Assembly: GCA_004173455.1 (NCBI GenBank) | Contig: SECL01000004.1 | Coordinates: 59,382 to 123,381, forward strand | Direction of reading: 5' to 3' | DNA: 64,000 bases | Origin: Moraxellaceae bacterium | Lineage (GTDB): Bacteria; Pseudomonadota; Gammaproteobacteria; Pseudomonadales; Moraxellaceae | Shown: positions 37,388-46,017 of the stretch, in pieces | How positions within the stretch are numbered: position 1 is the stretch's first letter | Layout of the letters: the number at the start of each line of letters is the position of its first letter | Translations under genes and position numbers: made by a program | Notes under the pieces: model-generated | Told to the model about the DNA's origin: nothing | Database searches by the model: none | What the model saw: the letters and a program-made list of their open reading frames with translations, nothing else

Positions 37388-38219
37388 TCTAAAAATACTG
37401 TTTGCCGATGTTGCCGATGTTGCTGATGCCCTTGGCATTGGTGCAACGTCTATTGTTGAAAAAGATTATTATGTCGTCGAGTTATTAAGGGTTTTGCAAC
37501 CTTTACAGTTTGAGACGCATGATCTGGTTTTTGCTGGTGGTACTTCTTTAGCCAAGGCAAATATTCAGCTAAACCGGATGTCAGAAGATGTCGATATTAA
37601 AATAGTGCCTAAGCCGGTACTGATGACATTGAGTCGCTCTAAGCGTAAAGATAGCCGGAAGCAATTGATTGGGAAAGTTGAAGAGAAAATTTCTCAATCT
37701 GATGTTTTCCAGGTTGAAGGGTTGCCAATCATTCGTGATGAATATCGCTATGTTGAGCTATTGATTCGTTATCCCCAGCATTTCAATCAGGCACCCTGCC
37801 TGCGTCCATTTATTAAACTGGAGTTAGTGGAAGCAGAGTTACTTGAGCCTTTTGAGCTTAGGAAAATTACTTCGTTTGTATATGAATTAGCTGGAAAGGG
37901 GCAGCCTATAGATAATTTTCCTTCAGTGAAAATTGTCAGTACCAGTATAGAAAAATTGATTGCCATACTAAGACGTACCGCAGCTTTCGCTAGAAATGCT
38001 GAACGGGCTGATGATCAGTCACTGGTACGGCATATCTATGACTATTTTAAAATTACTCATGGAAAGCCGCAGGATTTTGGTTATTTGGCGCAGTTGGCAA
38101 TGGAAGTCATCAAAGCAGACATTGCACGTTATAGCCGACAACATGTCAATATGCAGCAAGAGCCAGTTGCCGAACTATTGTTTGGTTTAACTGAGTTAAA
38201 TACTAATCCACTCTATTAG
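37380..38219 (+). CDS. AbiEii/AbiGii nucleotidyltransferase toxin, truncated by an amber codon
   Basis: The 279-residue product has the nucleotidyltransferase core GGTSLAKAN...SEDVDIKI (about residues 57-76), as in AbiEii toxins that modify tRNA or other targets and give phage defence. The stop is TAG at 38217. Reading on in the same frame gives another 41 codons to TAG 38343, with a plausible family C-terminus (RFEQFVLPMVFG...). The gene therefore looks cut by a single nonsense mutation about 42 residues before its original end. Activity of the short form is unknown. Confidence 0.8.
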   Translation: MADLKILFADVADVADALGIGATSIVEKDYYVVELLRVLQPLQFETHDLVFAGGTSLAKANIQLNRMSEDVDIKIVPKPVLMTLSRSKRKDSRKQLIGKVEEKISQSDVFQVEGLPIIRDEYRYVELLIRYPQHFNQAPCLRPFIKLELVEAELLEPFELRKITSFVYELAGKGQPIDNFPSVKIVSTSIEKLIAILRRTAAFARNAERADDQSLVRHIYDYFKITHGKPQDFGYLAQLAMEVIKADIARYSRQHVNMQQEPVAELLFGLTELNTNPLY

Positions 38220-38345
38220 GCACGATTTGAACAGTTTGTACTGCCGATGGTTTTTGGTTCAGAGCCAGTGACATGGCAGCAAGCCATTACGCATTTTCAG
38301 GATGCGGTTCGGCATATTTTTGCTGAACTAGATGTGAGGTTTTAG
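38220..38345 (+). pseudogene. Detached C-terminal 41 codons of the AbiEii toxin
   Basis: Directly in frame after TAG 38217-38219, the sequence encodes 41 sense codons ending at TAG 38343. The translation is hydrophobic and aromatic-rich like the rest of the toxin and has no start codon or ribosome site of its own. It is best read as the original end of the toxin gene. Confidence 0.7.
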
Positions 38346-38414
38346 GCACCAACCAGACAAGAGCAAAGCACTAATGATTAAGCATGCTTAACCTGCATTA
38401 GATTTATACGAAAC

Positions 38415-38624
38415 CTATTTAACAGGCTCAATCCCTTTTTCCTTACACACGTCCAAAAACGTACTTAAAGAAATTTCTCCTTCCTGATGCAAGGCTTCTA
38501 AATTGGTTGCGTAAAAGTCCGCACCACCATTTAGACCTAAAAACTCACCACGAAACATTTCTATTTCAGAGTCATAAGACACTATAGCATTATAGCCGTT
38601 AATCACTATTATATTTTTACTCAT
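38415..38624 (-). CDS. hicB: HicB-family antitoxin
   Basis: ATG 38624 gives 69 residues; the longer frame upstream lies in hicA. The VNGYNAIVSYDSEIEMFRGEF-type sequence with later ATNLEALHQEGEISLSTFLDVC has the partial RNase H-like HicB fold. It follows hicA by 25 nt, the toxin-first order usual for hicAB. It neutralises HicA and probably helps autoregulation. Confidence 0.82.
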   Translation of the reverse strand: MSKNIIVINGYNAIVSYDSEIEMFRGEFLGLNGGADFYATNLEALHQEGEISLSTFLDVCKEKGIEPVK

Positions 38625-38649
38625 CTTGATCACACTCGTTCGATTGGAT

Positions 38650-38919
38650 TTAATCAATATTGTCCGGGTTAATATCGTGCTGCTCCAGCCACGTCCGGAC
38701 AGAATCAATTGCACCTTTATCTGTGGTTGGCTGTGGATGTGGAAGATGAAAAACTTTTACCTGATCAAAGAAAATCACTGCCATGCGTGAGCCTTCACGC
38801 TCCTCTATTTCCGCACCTAATGATACAAACAAAGCTTCTATATCCTTCCAGCGGATAGTACCCGACACAGGTCTGGCAAAAATAGCATTGAGTGTTTTTA
38901 AGTGCTTTAACCTAGTCAT
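38650..38919 (-). CDS. hicA: HicA-family mRNA interferase toxin
   Basis: The 89-residue protein has the HicA double-stranded-RNA-binding-like fold, with IRWKDIEALFVSLGAEI, GSRMAV and the catalytic His region VFHLPHP. It cleaves mRNA independently of the ribosome unless bound by HicB. ATG 38919 overlaps the end of a dead BrnA-like gene, suggesting that hicAB was inserted or joined next to an older module. Confidence 0.85.
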   Translation of the reverse strand: MTRLKHLKTLNAIFARPVSGTIRWKDIEALFVSLGAEIEEREGSRMAVIFFDQVKVFHLPHPQPTTDKGAIDSVRTWLEQHDINPDNID

Positions 38920-39103
38920 ACTTTAGCTCTTTATGAAGAATCTGCCGTAAATTCTCTTTAAAATGAACTTTCAATATGACTTCACGTAAGGCAGTATTGA
39001 TTAAGGTTTAGTAAACTTTGCCATATGCCTTTGATTTGAAGTAAGCAACTACATCAGCATCAAGTGTAATACTAATTTTCTGCTTCTTAATCTTTTCCCT
39101 ATA
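38912..39103 (-). pseudogene. Decayed BrnA/DUF4415-type antitoxin
   Basis: On the minus strand one frame reads KQKISITLDADVVAYFKSK, then GKVY, a TAA, and TLINTALREVIL, matching the ribbon-helix-helix of BrnA antitoxins. The TAA stands where the family has Gln (YQT), a one-base change from CAA. The N-terminal part is lost: a stop lies at 39104. No BrnT partner is adjacent. An intact BrnTA pair occurs at 62570-63098. Confidence 0.6.
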
Positions 39104-39118
39104 TTATTCAATAAAAGG

Positions 39119-39874
39119 TTAAGTGCTTCCATCCTTGAGCATTTTAACGAATTCCTGCGCATAGCGATGGCAATCACCAGGCCAGCGTGCCGAGAGATAA
39201 TTTCCATCTTTTACAATAAATCCTTTAGCTGGTTTGGTTCTGCTGTCCCTGACTGGAAATAATGGGCCATGTTTAAAATCTGAAGAGGTTTCGAGAGCTG
39301 CTTTTACCTCTGATTCAACGGTGGTGGCATAAGTTCTATAATAGTTGCCTAACCACAAATAAGTGGCAGCCCATGCAGGTAATTCCATGCTTAAGGCGGG
39401 CAATGCCGTCGTCTTGCGCTTAAATAGCACCGATCGGCCAGTAGTAGGATCAATGGTGCGTGCCAGTAGTAATACTCCATGGCATACCGCAGCAACAGGT
39501 TTATTGGCCTTAAAAAAATGTAATGCAATATTTTTGGCAGCAGTAGAATCCAGCATACTGCGTATCCCTGCTGCATGGCCACCTGGTACAATTAAGGCCT
39601 CATAATCTTCAGGATTAATGGCATCGTAAGCCAATGGATGATTAAAGGCATGGGCATTGGTCATGGTGTGATAAGCCCTTAAATCGGGTTTTCTGGTCAT
39701 TAGAAATGGATTAAGTAAATGGAATCCTGTTTTAACCAGTCGTTGATCTGCAAATGCGGGTTGCCCATTCGGGGTAGCAAAAATGACTTTAATGCCAGCA
39801 TCGGTCAATGCCTGCCAAGGGACGGCACTTTCGGTAGGATCATAATCAGATTGAGGCAACAAAAATAAAACCAT
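39119..39874 (-). CDS. DJ-1/PfpI family protein (type 1 glutamine amidotransferase-like)
   Basis: The 251-residue protein has the DJ-1/PfpI fold. The nucleophile elbow AVCHGVLLLA (Cys near 133) and EDYEALIVPGGHAAGI are the family's typical blocks. Roles range from glyoxalase or deglycase to stress protection, and the substrate is not determined by sequence. It is cytoplasmic. It is divergent from the AraC regulator gene (120-nt gap), which may control it. Confidence 0.85.
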   Translation of the reverse strand: MVLFLLPQSDYDPTESAVPWQALTDAGIKVIFATPNGQPAFADQRLVKTGFHLLNPFLMTRKPDLRAYHTMTNAHAFNHPLAYDAINPEDYEALIVPGGHAAGIRSMLDSTAAKNIALHFFKANKPVAAVCHGVLLLARTIDPTTGRSVLFKRKTTALPALSMELPAWAATYLWLGNYYRTYATTVESEVKAALETSSDFKHGPLFPVRDSRTKPAKGFIVKDGNYLSARWPGDCHRYAQEFVKMLKDGST

Positions 39875-39994
39875 GAGCTAATTCCGGAAAATTTAATTCT
39901 TTCTGCCTGTAATTATTCAGTTTATCGGTTTAATTTGCATTGACATGATAAAGAAATCACATTGACATTTCATGCCAAAGCCTAGGAAATCTTA

Positions 39995-41017
39995 ATGCTG
40001 GAACTGGAGTTACGTACTGTATCGACCATGTACATACGGGCATTGTTGCGTGTGGTTGAACAGTATCAGGTAGATATCCCTCTGCTGCTGGATCAGCTTG
40101 ATCTTCATGTAACTGAACTGGAAAACTCTACTGCCCGTATTAATGCCAAAGTTGTCTATCAATTATGGGAAAAGGCATTGCAACTTACTGGCGATCAGGC
40201 TTTGGGCATCAGGCTGGCTCAAAGCTTCAAGATCGCCAGTTTTCGTACACTGGGCATGGCAGCCATGAGCAGTGCGACTTTGCTGCAAAGCATACAGATT
40301 TTATTACGTTATCACCGGCTGGTGAGTGATGTTGGTGCGTTTACCGCATTAACCAGCAATCAGGGTGAGGTGATCATTTATTATACCGAACAACTTAAAA
40401 GTTTTAGCCTGTTGCCGCAGCAAATCGAAGCCATTATTGGCAGTATGCTGTGTCAGGCCAGGCAACTTGCTGAACAGCCGATTGTGCCAGTCAGCTTGCA
40501 TTTTAAACATGCACCTCAAGTAGATATTAAAATCTATCAGGAATTTTTTGGTATCACACCGCAGTTTTATGCACAAGACTATTTTTTAGGGTTTAGTCTG
40601 AAAGATATGCAAACCGTATTGCCGCATGCTGACAGTGAATTTTGCCAGATTCACTGTGATATTGCAGAGCGGCAGCTTGCCCGGATGCCAGTAGGCAGAT
40701 TTGTAACAGCCTTTGCAGTACAATGGCTAGCGAATACAGTCCAGTTGACTGGCTTGGTTCATATCCATAACCTGGCTCAAGCGATGCAGATTAGCACACG
40801 AACATTGCAACGTTTACTTGCAGATGAAGGTACAAACTGGTCACAAGTCGTGAATGAGGCACGATGCAAAGCAGCAAAACAATTATTGCAACAGGATTTA
40901 TCGTTGGAAGAAGTGGCACAGCGACTGGGTTATCACGATGCCAGTAGCTTAAGCCGTGCTGCAAAGCACTGGTTTGGAATGACCGCAGGCCAATATCGAA
41001 TGTACTTTAAACATTAA
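39995..41017 (+). CDS. AraC-family transcriptional regulator
   Basis: The 340-residue protein has an N-terminal arabinose-binding-like ligand domain (about 20-200) and a C-terminal AraC HTH (about 235-338: AMQISTRTLQRLLADEGTNW, then EEVAQRLGYHDASSLSRAAKHWFGMT). ATG 39995 is preceded by AGGAAA. It lies between the DJ-1 gene and a TonB-dependent receptor, so it may regulate either. AraC regulators next to siderophore receptors often sense the siderophore, but those usually have a different N-domain. Confidence 0.85.
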   Translation: MLELELRTVSTMYIRALLRVVEQYQVDIPLLLDQLDLHVTELENSTARINAKVVYQLWEKALQLTGDQALGIRLAQSFKIASFRTLGMAAMSSATLLQSIQILLRYHRLVSDVGAFTALTSNQGEVIIYYTEQLKSFSLLPQQIEAIIGSMLCQARQLAEQPIVPVSLHFKHAPQVDIKIYQEFFGITPQFYAQDYFLGFSLKDMQTVLPHADSEFCQIHCDIAERQLARMPVGRFVTAFAVQWLANTVQLTGLVHIHNLAQAMQISTRTLQRLLADEGTNWSQVVNEARCKAAKQLLQQDLSLEEVAQRLGYHDASSLSRAAKHWFGMTAGQYRMYFKH

Positions 41018-41176
41018 ATTTTGATATTAAGAATTATCCTATGCAAATTTAGATAACAGAAAAATAGTTGGGTTAATTATTTAGCTAAAGCTGTACTTAG
41101 GTATTCCAGAGTTAAAACCTTTAACATCCATAGATCCAAAATCAACCGGATAAATAATTAATTGATAATTTAAATT

Positions 41177-41195
41177 GATTATAATTATCATTAAC
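41177..41195 (+). promoter_or_regulatory. Fur box upstream of the TonB-dependent receptor
   Basis: GATTATAATTATCATTAAC matches the 19-bp Fur consensus GATAATGATAATCATTATC at 15 of 19 positions. It lies 52 nt before the likely receptor start, in the right place to overlap the promoter and repress it when iron is plentiful. Confidence 0.75.
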
Positions 41196-41246
41196 ATTAT
41201 TATTAAATAAATGTATGCGTTTTGTATGCTTATCTGGGGGCTTTAT

Positions 41247-43460
41247 ATGCAACAATACAAATGTTTTACACGGCATCCTTTAGCGCATGCCTTACGCTTA
41301 AGTATGCTAGGGAGTAAATTGATTTTACCTGTATTATTTGTGTCTACACAGGCAACACAAGTGATGGCAGCACCAGTAGCACATGGGGACATGACAAAAG
41401 AACAAGATGAAAATACACAGCCAACAATTACCATTACCGCTAGCAAAGAACTGCCAGAGGCTTATACGCCTAAAAAAGTATCACTAGGAAAAACCACGCA
41501 AACGCTAAAAGAAACACCGCAATCGGTTTCTGTCGTGACACGTCAGCGTCTGGATGACCAGAATATCAATACTATTGAAGAAGCCTTAAAAAATGTAACT
41601 GGTGTGACGGTACAGCGCTTTGACTCAGCGGGTACTTATAGCGTATTCAACGCGCGTGGGTATGGCAGCGATAGCTATCAGATTGATGGCACCACATTAA
41701 GAACAGATGCCAATGGTAGTTATCTGGATCTTGCAGTGTTTAATGCCATAGAGGTGCAACGTGGCGCTGCTAGTATGTTTAGTGGGGCTGGTGAACCTGG
41801 TGTTTCTGTTAATATGGTACGTAAGCGTGCATTGGCAGATTTTGCCGTTGAAGGTAAGCTAAGTGCAGGCTCATGGAATAATTACCGTGGCGATGTGGAT
41901 ATTACCGGCAAGCTTACAGAAAGCGGTGATGTGCGTGGACGCCTAGTGGCTGCTTTACAAGACTTTGATACCTATATGAATGGCATTGATGGCAATAAAA
42001 AGCTGGTATACGGCACACTGGAATATGACTTAACTGACAATACCACCTTATCAGCTGGTGCAACCTATCAGGATATCAACACAGTATTGTCGCGGGGCTT
42101 ACCCACATGGGCAGATGGGAAACTGCTGGATATTTCACGCAAAACTACCTTTGTGCAGGACTGGAACGACCAGAATTTAAAAACTACCGAGTTTTTTGCA
42201 GAGTTAGAGCATCATCTGGACAATGATGGCTTAATTAAAGCCAGTTTACGTCAGCGTGTACGTAATAATGATGCCAAATATAGTGATCCTGTTGTACCTG
42301 ATACTGCTGGAAATATGACCGGCTTTGTGGCTTCTGCATTTAAGCGTGAAGATAAAGACTTAAGTGCCGATTTATTTTTAAATACGCCATTCCAGTTTGC
42401 AGGGCAAACCCATAACTTTCTAATTGGTGCTGATTATTTAAAAGGAGAAAGTGATACCAACTATGCGCCTTATGGGATTCCTTTGGTAGGCACCCTCAAT
42501 ATATATCAGGATAACCAGTACGCCTTCCCTGAGCCATCATTTGATTACAGTACAACAGTAAGTAACACAGAGCTTGAAAATTACGGTATTTATAGCCAAG
42601 TTCGGATTAAGCCAATGGATCAGTTAACCCTGGTTGGCGGTGGTCGTTTAAGCTGGTGGAAGTCAACCAATACCAACCTGCTGACAGGTAGTGCAACAAG
42701 CTATGATGAAAAAAATAACTTTACCCCCTACGCTGCGGTACTGTTTGATGTAAATCCTGAGGTATCTTTATACACCAGTTATTCTGAAATCTTTAAACCA
42801 CAAAATAGCTATAGTTATAACCCGGCTGATCCTAATGGAATTGGTCAGCAAATAGATCCTAGAACTGGTAACCAGATAGAAGCTGGTGTAAAAGCAGCAT
42901 TGCTGGATGGACTTTTAAATACCTCGGCTGCCATTTTCCAGATTGAAGATGAAAACCGGGCTATTACTGATCCCTTGCATGATAAATACTCTATTGCTGC
43001 GGGTAAGGCACGTAGCCGGGGCTTTGAAATTGAAGCCGGTGGGCAGATTAATGATAACTGGCGTATAAATTCTGGTTATGCATTTACAAGAACCAAGTTT
43101 GTCGACGATCCTAAAAATGCAGGGGTAACCTTTAGCACTTTTACTCCCAAACATAATTTTAACCTATGGACACATTACAAGTTGCCAGCCACTGTACTCG
43201 AAGGCTTGGATGTTGGTGTTGGAGTTCGGGCAGGCAGCAACTTCTATAATCAGGCCAGTACCACAGTACGTATCCAACAGGGCGGCTACGCACTGGTTTC
43301 TGCCAGTGTAGGGTATGAGATTAACCCACATTACAAGCTGGGCTTAAACATCGAAAACCTGTTTGATAAAACATATTATGAAAAAGTGAGTGGTTTTACC
43401 CGGCAGAACTTTTTTGGTTCGCCCCGTAGTGCATTACTCAGTTTAAGAATTAAATATTAA
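41247..43460 (+). CDS. TonB-dependent ferric siderophore receptor
   Basis: The ATG at 41247 (after GGGGG) opens a signal peptide and gives 737 residues; a longer start at 41211 is possible. It has a TonB box-like PTITITAS, a plug (about 75-200) with LKETPQSVSVV and NARGYGSDSYQIDG, then a 22-strand barrel ending in SALLSLRIKY with a terminal aromatic. Family resemblance is to FhuE/FpvA-type ferric hydroxamate and pyoverdine receptors. The Fur box upstream supports an iron role. The siderophore is unknown; no biosynthesis genes are nearby. Confidence 0.9.
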   Translation: MQQYKCFTRHPLAHALRLSMLGSKLILPVLFVSTQATQVMAAPVAHGDMTKEQDENTQPTITITASKELPEAYTPKKVSLGKTTQTLKETPQSVSVVTRQRLDDQNINTIEEALKNVTGVTVQRFDSAGTYSVFNARGYGSDSYQIDGTTLRTDANGSYLDLAVFNAIEVQRGAASMFSGAGEPGVSVNMVRKRALADFAVEGKLSAGSWNNYRGDVDITGKLTESGDVRGRLVAALQDFDTYMNGIDGNKKLVYGTLEYDLTDNTTLSAGATYQDINTVLSRGLPTWADGKLLDISRKTTFVQDWNDQNLKTTEFFAELEHHLDNDGLIKASLRQRVRNNDAKYSDPVVPDTAGNMTGFVASAFKREDKDLSADLFLNTPFQFAGQTHNFLIGADYLKGESDTNYAPYGIPLVGTLNIYQDNQYAFPEPSFDYSTTVSNTELENYGIYSQVRIKPMDQLTLVGGGRLSWWKSTNTNLLTGSATSYDEKNNFTPYAAVLFDVNPEVSLYTSYSEIFKPQNSYSYNPADPNGIGQQIDPRTGNQIEAGVKAALLDGLLNTSAAIFQIEDENRAITDPLHDKYSIAAGKARSRGFEIEAGGQINDNWRINSGYAFTRTKFVDDPKNAGVTFSTFTPKHNFNLWTHYKLPATVLEGLDVGVGVRAGSNFYNQASTTVRIQQGGYALVSASVGYEINPHYKLGLNIENLFDKTYYEKVSGFTRQNFFGSPRSALLSLRIKY

Positions 43461-43498
43461 ATTCAAAGATTAAATTTTTAATATTTTGATTGTCTGTG

Positions 43499-43524
43499 TA
43501 GAAAGGCTTATTTAAGTCTTTCTA
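43499..43524 (+). terminator. 12-bp hairpin after the receptor gene, no U-tract
   Basis: TAGAAAGGCTTA (43499-43510) and TAAGTCTTTCTA (43513-43524) pair over 12 bp with one G-U pair and a 2-nt loop (effectively 4 after opening). A short AT-rich tail follows. Confidence 0.5.
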
Positions 43525-43615
43525 TCATAATACAATAACTCTGACGATGTATATCTACTGGCTTTCATGCATTTGAGCCGAATGCTGAGCAGCGAGCCAA
43601 ATTGTTAAGGTTGAA

Positions 43616-43778
43616 TTGCCTAACGTTAAAACAATACGAAAAAAAACAGGGTTATCACAAACTGAATTTGCTCAACGCTTGTATATCAGTGTCAGTACCC
43701 TATAAAACTGGGAGCAGCGTTGTCGATATTTAATAGACCCAGTTGCTCTTTGTTCTTATATTTATTCTTTTTGATTAC
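43616..43778 (+). pseudogene. Decayed XRE/HigA-type helix-turn-helix antitoxin
   Basis: One plus-strand frame reads VKTIRKKTGLSQTEFAQRL and then ISVSTL, the typical XRE helix-turn-helix. It hits TAA at 43703, where the family has Arg or Lys before NWEQ. The frame then continues with NWEQR and CRYLIDPVAL, still family-like, to TGA at 43778. It has no N-terminal start with a ribosome site. This is a dead antitoxin gene squeezed against hxlR. Confidence 0.6.
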
Positions 43779-44178
43779 TCAGAGCAAATTGATGGCGTGC
43801 TTCTTCAATCTGATCATGATGGGCTTCCATCCATAACCAGACCCCACAAAATGCACTGCCCAAACTATGTCCCAGTGTGGTTAGGCTATATTCCACACGA
43901 GGGGGTACGACTGGATAAACCACCCGTTTGACTAAACCATCACTTTCCATTTGCCGTAGGGTTTTAGTCAGCATTTTCTGGCTAATTCCCTGAACCTGCT
44001 TACCAAGCTGGGTAAACCTGACTGTGCCAGCTTGTTCTAATGCCTCTAAAATGAGCATGGTCCATTTATCAGCAATTCGGCCAATAATCTCATGCACAAG
44101 CTGCTCTATTGCCGGATTGATTGCTGCTGGTTCGTAAGGTCGCGACTGCAAAGCCCGTTCATAATCTTGCCACTGCAT
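43762..44178 (-). CDS. HxlR-family transcriptional regulator
   Basis: ATG 44178 follows AAAGGAAAG, giving 138 residues; the frame is open further up but that lies in the divergent promoter. The winged helix includes IIGRIADKWTMLILEALEQAG, then RFTQLGKQVQGISQKMLTKTLRQMESDGLVKR and the wing VPPRVEYSLTTLG, all typical of HxlR. Such proteins repress divergent oxidoreductase genes. Here the divergent gene is a truncated SDR. Confidence 0.88.
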   Translation of the reverse strand: MQWQDYERALQSRPYEPAAINPAIEQLVHEIIGRIADKWTMLILEALEQAGTVRFTQLGKQVQGISQKMLTKTLRQMESDGLVKRVVYPVVPPRVEYSLTTLGHSLGSAFCGVWLWMEAHHDQIEEARHQFALSNQKE

Positions 44179-44281
44179 ATCTATACTTTCCTTTTGGTGA
44201 GTATGACACTTTTGGGTTCCTACTTTCCAATGTATTGTGAAGGAATTATAGTGGGCTTTCAATAGTGACGGGAAGCGTAAA

Positions 44282-44740
44282 ATGAAATTAACAGGCAATA
44301 CAGTTTTAATCACTGGCGGTGGTTCAGGTATTGGTGAAGCATTGGCAATAGCCTTTTATAATAAAGGTAACAAGGTCATTATTGCCGGTCGTCAGCTCGA
44401 GAAACTCAAGACCATGACATCTAATTTTCCCGGTATGGCGTACCTATCAGTTGATATGACCAGTCTGGAGTCAATCAGTGCATTTGCTAAAACGCTGATT
44501 AATGAGCATGCTGATTTAAATTTGATTATCAATAATGCGGGTATTATGATCCCGGAAGATTTGCTAAAAGCACCAGCCAATATTGAGACAGCAGAGCGTA
44601 CGGTGCTAACCAATCTGTTAGGACCAATCCGCCTGACTTCAACCTTACTGCCGCATCTCATCGAGCAGAAACCCTCAGCCATTATGATGGTGACTTCGGG
44701 TCTGGCCTTTGTTCCTTTAGCCATTAGAGGGACAAATTGA
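44282..44740 (+). pseudogene. SDR oxidoreductase, 3'-truncated at a deletion junction
   Basis: The ORF begins as a DltE-like SDR with TGGGSGIG cofactor loop, NNAGIM and the Ser of MMVTSGLAFVP, but stops just before the YxxxK active-site helix. The last codons (after about 44726) come from a different gene. The SDR is thus cut off and lacks its catalytic Tyr/Lys, so the product should be inactive. It is divergent from hxlR, its probable regulator. Confidence 0.8.
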
Positions 44741-45017
44741 TTTGGTCATGCAAGACGACGCTACCGTTAAACTGGACGGTTTGTTTGTGACCAGTCCATT
44801 TATCCAGTCCAGCCCTTTTGCTCAAAGCTTGGGCTGTGAGCTGGAAAAAACGCCTTTGGGAGCTATCATCAAAACCAGTGCGACCAAGGCAACGAGTATT
44901 GCTGGTGTATTTGCCTGCGGTGACGCGGCAAGGATGGGTGGTTCAGTATCCCTGGCAGTGGGTGATGGGACTATTGCCGGTGTTGCGGCGCATCAATCGC
45001 TAATTTTTGGGTGCTAG
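44728..45017 (+). pseudogene. C-terminal fragment of a thioredoxin reductase-like NAD(P)/FAD oxidoreductase
   Basis: In a frame shifted relative to the SDR, the translation from about 44728 reads as the tail of a pyridine-nucleotide-disulfide oxidoreductase: LDGLFVTSPF and the FAD-binding VFACGDAARMGGSV...AVGDG motif. The N-terminal two-thirds, with the first Rossmann loop and the CxxC, are absent. An ATG at 44742 could give a 91-residue peptide. It is joined to the SDR by a deletion. Confidence 0.75.
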
Positions 45018-45160
45018 TTTACGGCAGTAAAGCCAATACTATTAAGGCATAAGCAGTTCAATTAATAGTCCATGACATAGAGATAATTAATGATTGAACA
45101 CTGCTTGTTTTTAATAGGGAGTTTAATAGTTGCTGCTAAACACAAAAAAGGAGATGAGAA

Positions 45161-45832
45161 ATGACGTTTTCAGATCCAGCGAAAATTTCAGGATATGCTG
45201 ATTATGCAATGAAAATGGTACCTGGTCTACGTGACCTGCATCAAATGATAGGAGTTTTACTGGCCGAGCGAGTGCCTGAAAATGCACATATTCTGATATT
45301 AGGTGCTGGCGGTGGAATGGAGTTGAAAGCTTTTGCCGAAGCGTACCGGGACTGGCAGTTTGACGGTATTGACCCCTCTCACGCCATGCTGGAATTAGCG
45401 CGTGCAACACTAGATGAACTAAATTTTCGTGTACGTTTAACACAAGGATTGATTCACGATGCTCCGCTTGAGTTATTTGATGGGACAACCTGTTTGTTGA
45501 CCTTGCATTTTTTAAAGCAGCCAGAACGTCTTGATACTTTGAAAGAATTATATTTGCGACTTAAACCCGGTGCCCCTTTAGTGATTGCGCATCATAGTTT
45601 TTCAACTGAAGGCTCTGAGCCTGATAAGTGGCTGAAACGTAATGCGGCCTATGCAATTATGTCTGGTATGCCTAAAGATCTGGCACAGCAGAATATTCCA
45701 GCAATCAGGGAGCGGCTGCCTGTGCTTTCACCACAACAGGATGTTGAACTCTTAGAAAAGGCAGGATTCGTTGACATTGAGCTGTTTTACAGTGCATTTA
45801 CCTTTAAAGGCTGGGTAGCTTATAAACCATAA
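45161..45832 (+). CDS. Class I SAM-dependent methyltransferase
   Basis: The 223-residue protein has SAM motif I ILGAGGGMELKAF (about residues 47-59), the acidic ribose contact DGIDPSHAML, and later LTLHFLKQPERLDTLKELYLRLKPGAPLVIAHH. ATG 45161 follows AAAAGGAGATGAGAA. The substrate is unknown; the short C-terminal domain suggests a small molecule. It stands alone between the deletion-scar genes and the integrase. Confidence 0.82.
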   Translation: MTFSDPAKISGYADYAMKMVPGLRDLHQMIGVLLAERVPENAHILILGAGGGMELKAFAEAYRDWQFDGIDPSHAMLELARATLDELNFRVRLTQGLIHDAPLELFDGTTCLLTLHFLKQPERLDTLKELYLRLKPGAPLVIAHHSFSTEGSEPDKWLKRNAAYAIMSGMPKDLAQQNIPAIRERLPVLSPQQDVELLEKAGFVDIELFYSAFTFKGWVAYKP

Positions 45833-46017
45833 GCCAATGATGGATAATACTTATGCATCGCGAGTTGACCTCTTTAAAGACATTCTGGTTTGCCAACAGA
45901 TTGAAGCAGCATTATGGTAAGTAATTACTACAGGAAAATCAGATTATATAAGCTGGCTGATTTCATGTTTGAATTGATTTTAATAGTTTGAAGGTGTTTA
46001 AATTCTGGATAAGTTAT

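Noticed and set aside
43561..43615. N-terminal start of the XRE remnant
   Set aside because: Codons before 43616 are not in a consistent frame with the HTH part, so they were not included.
45840..45920. Short ORF of 26 codons after the methyltransferase
   Set aside because: It has no ribosome site, no conserved features, and is too short to support.
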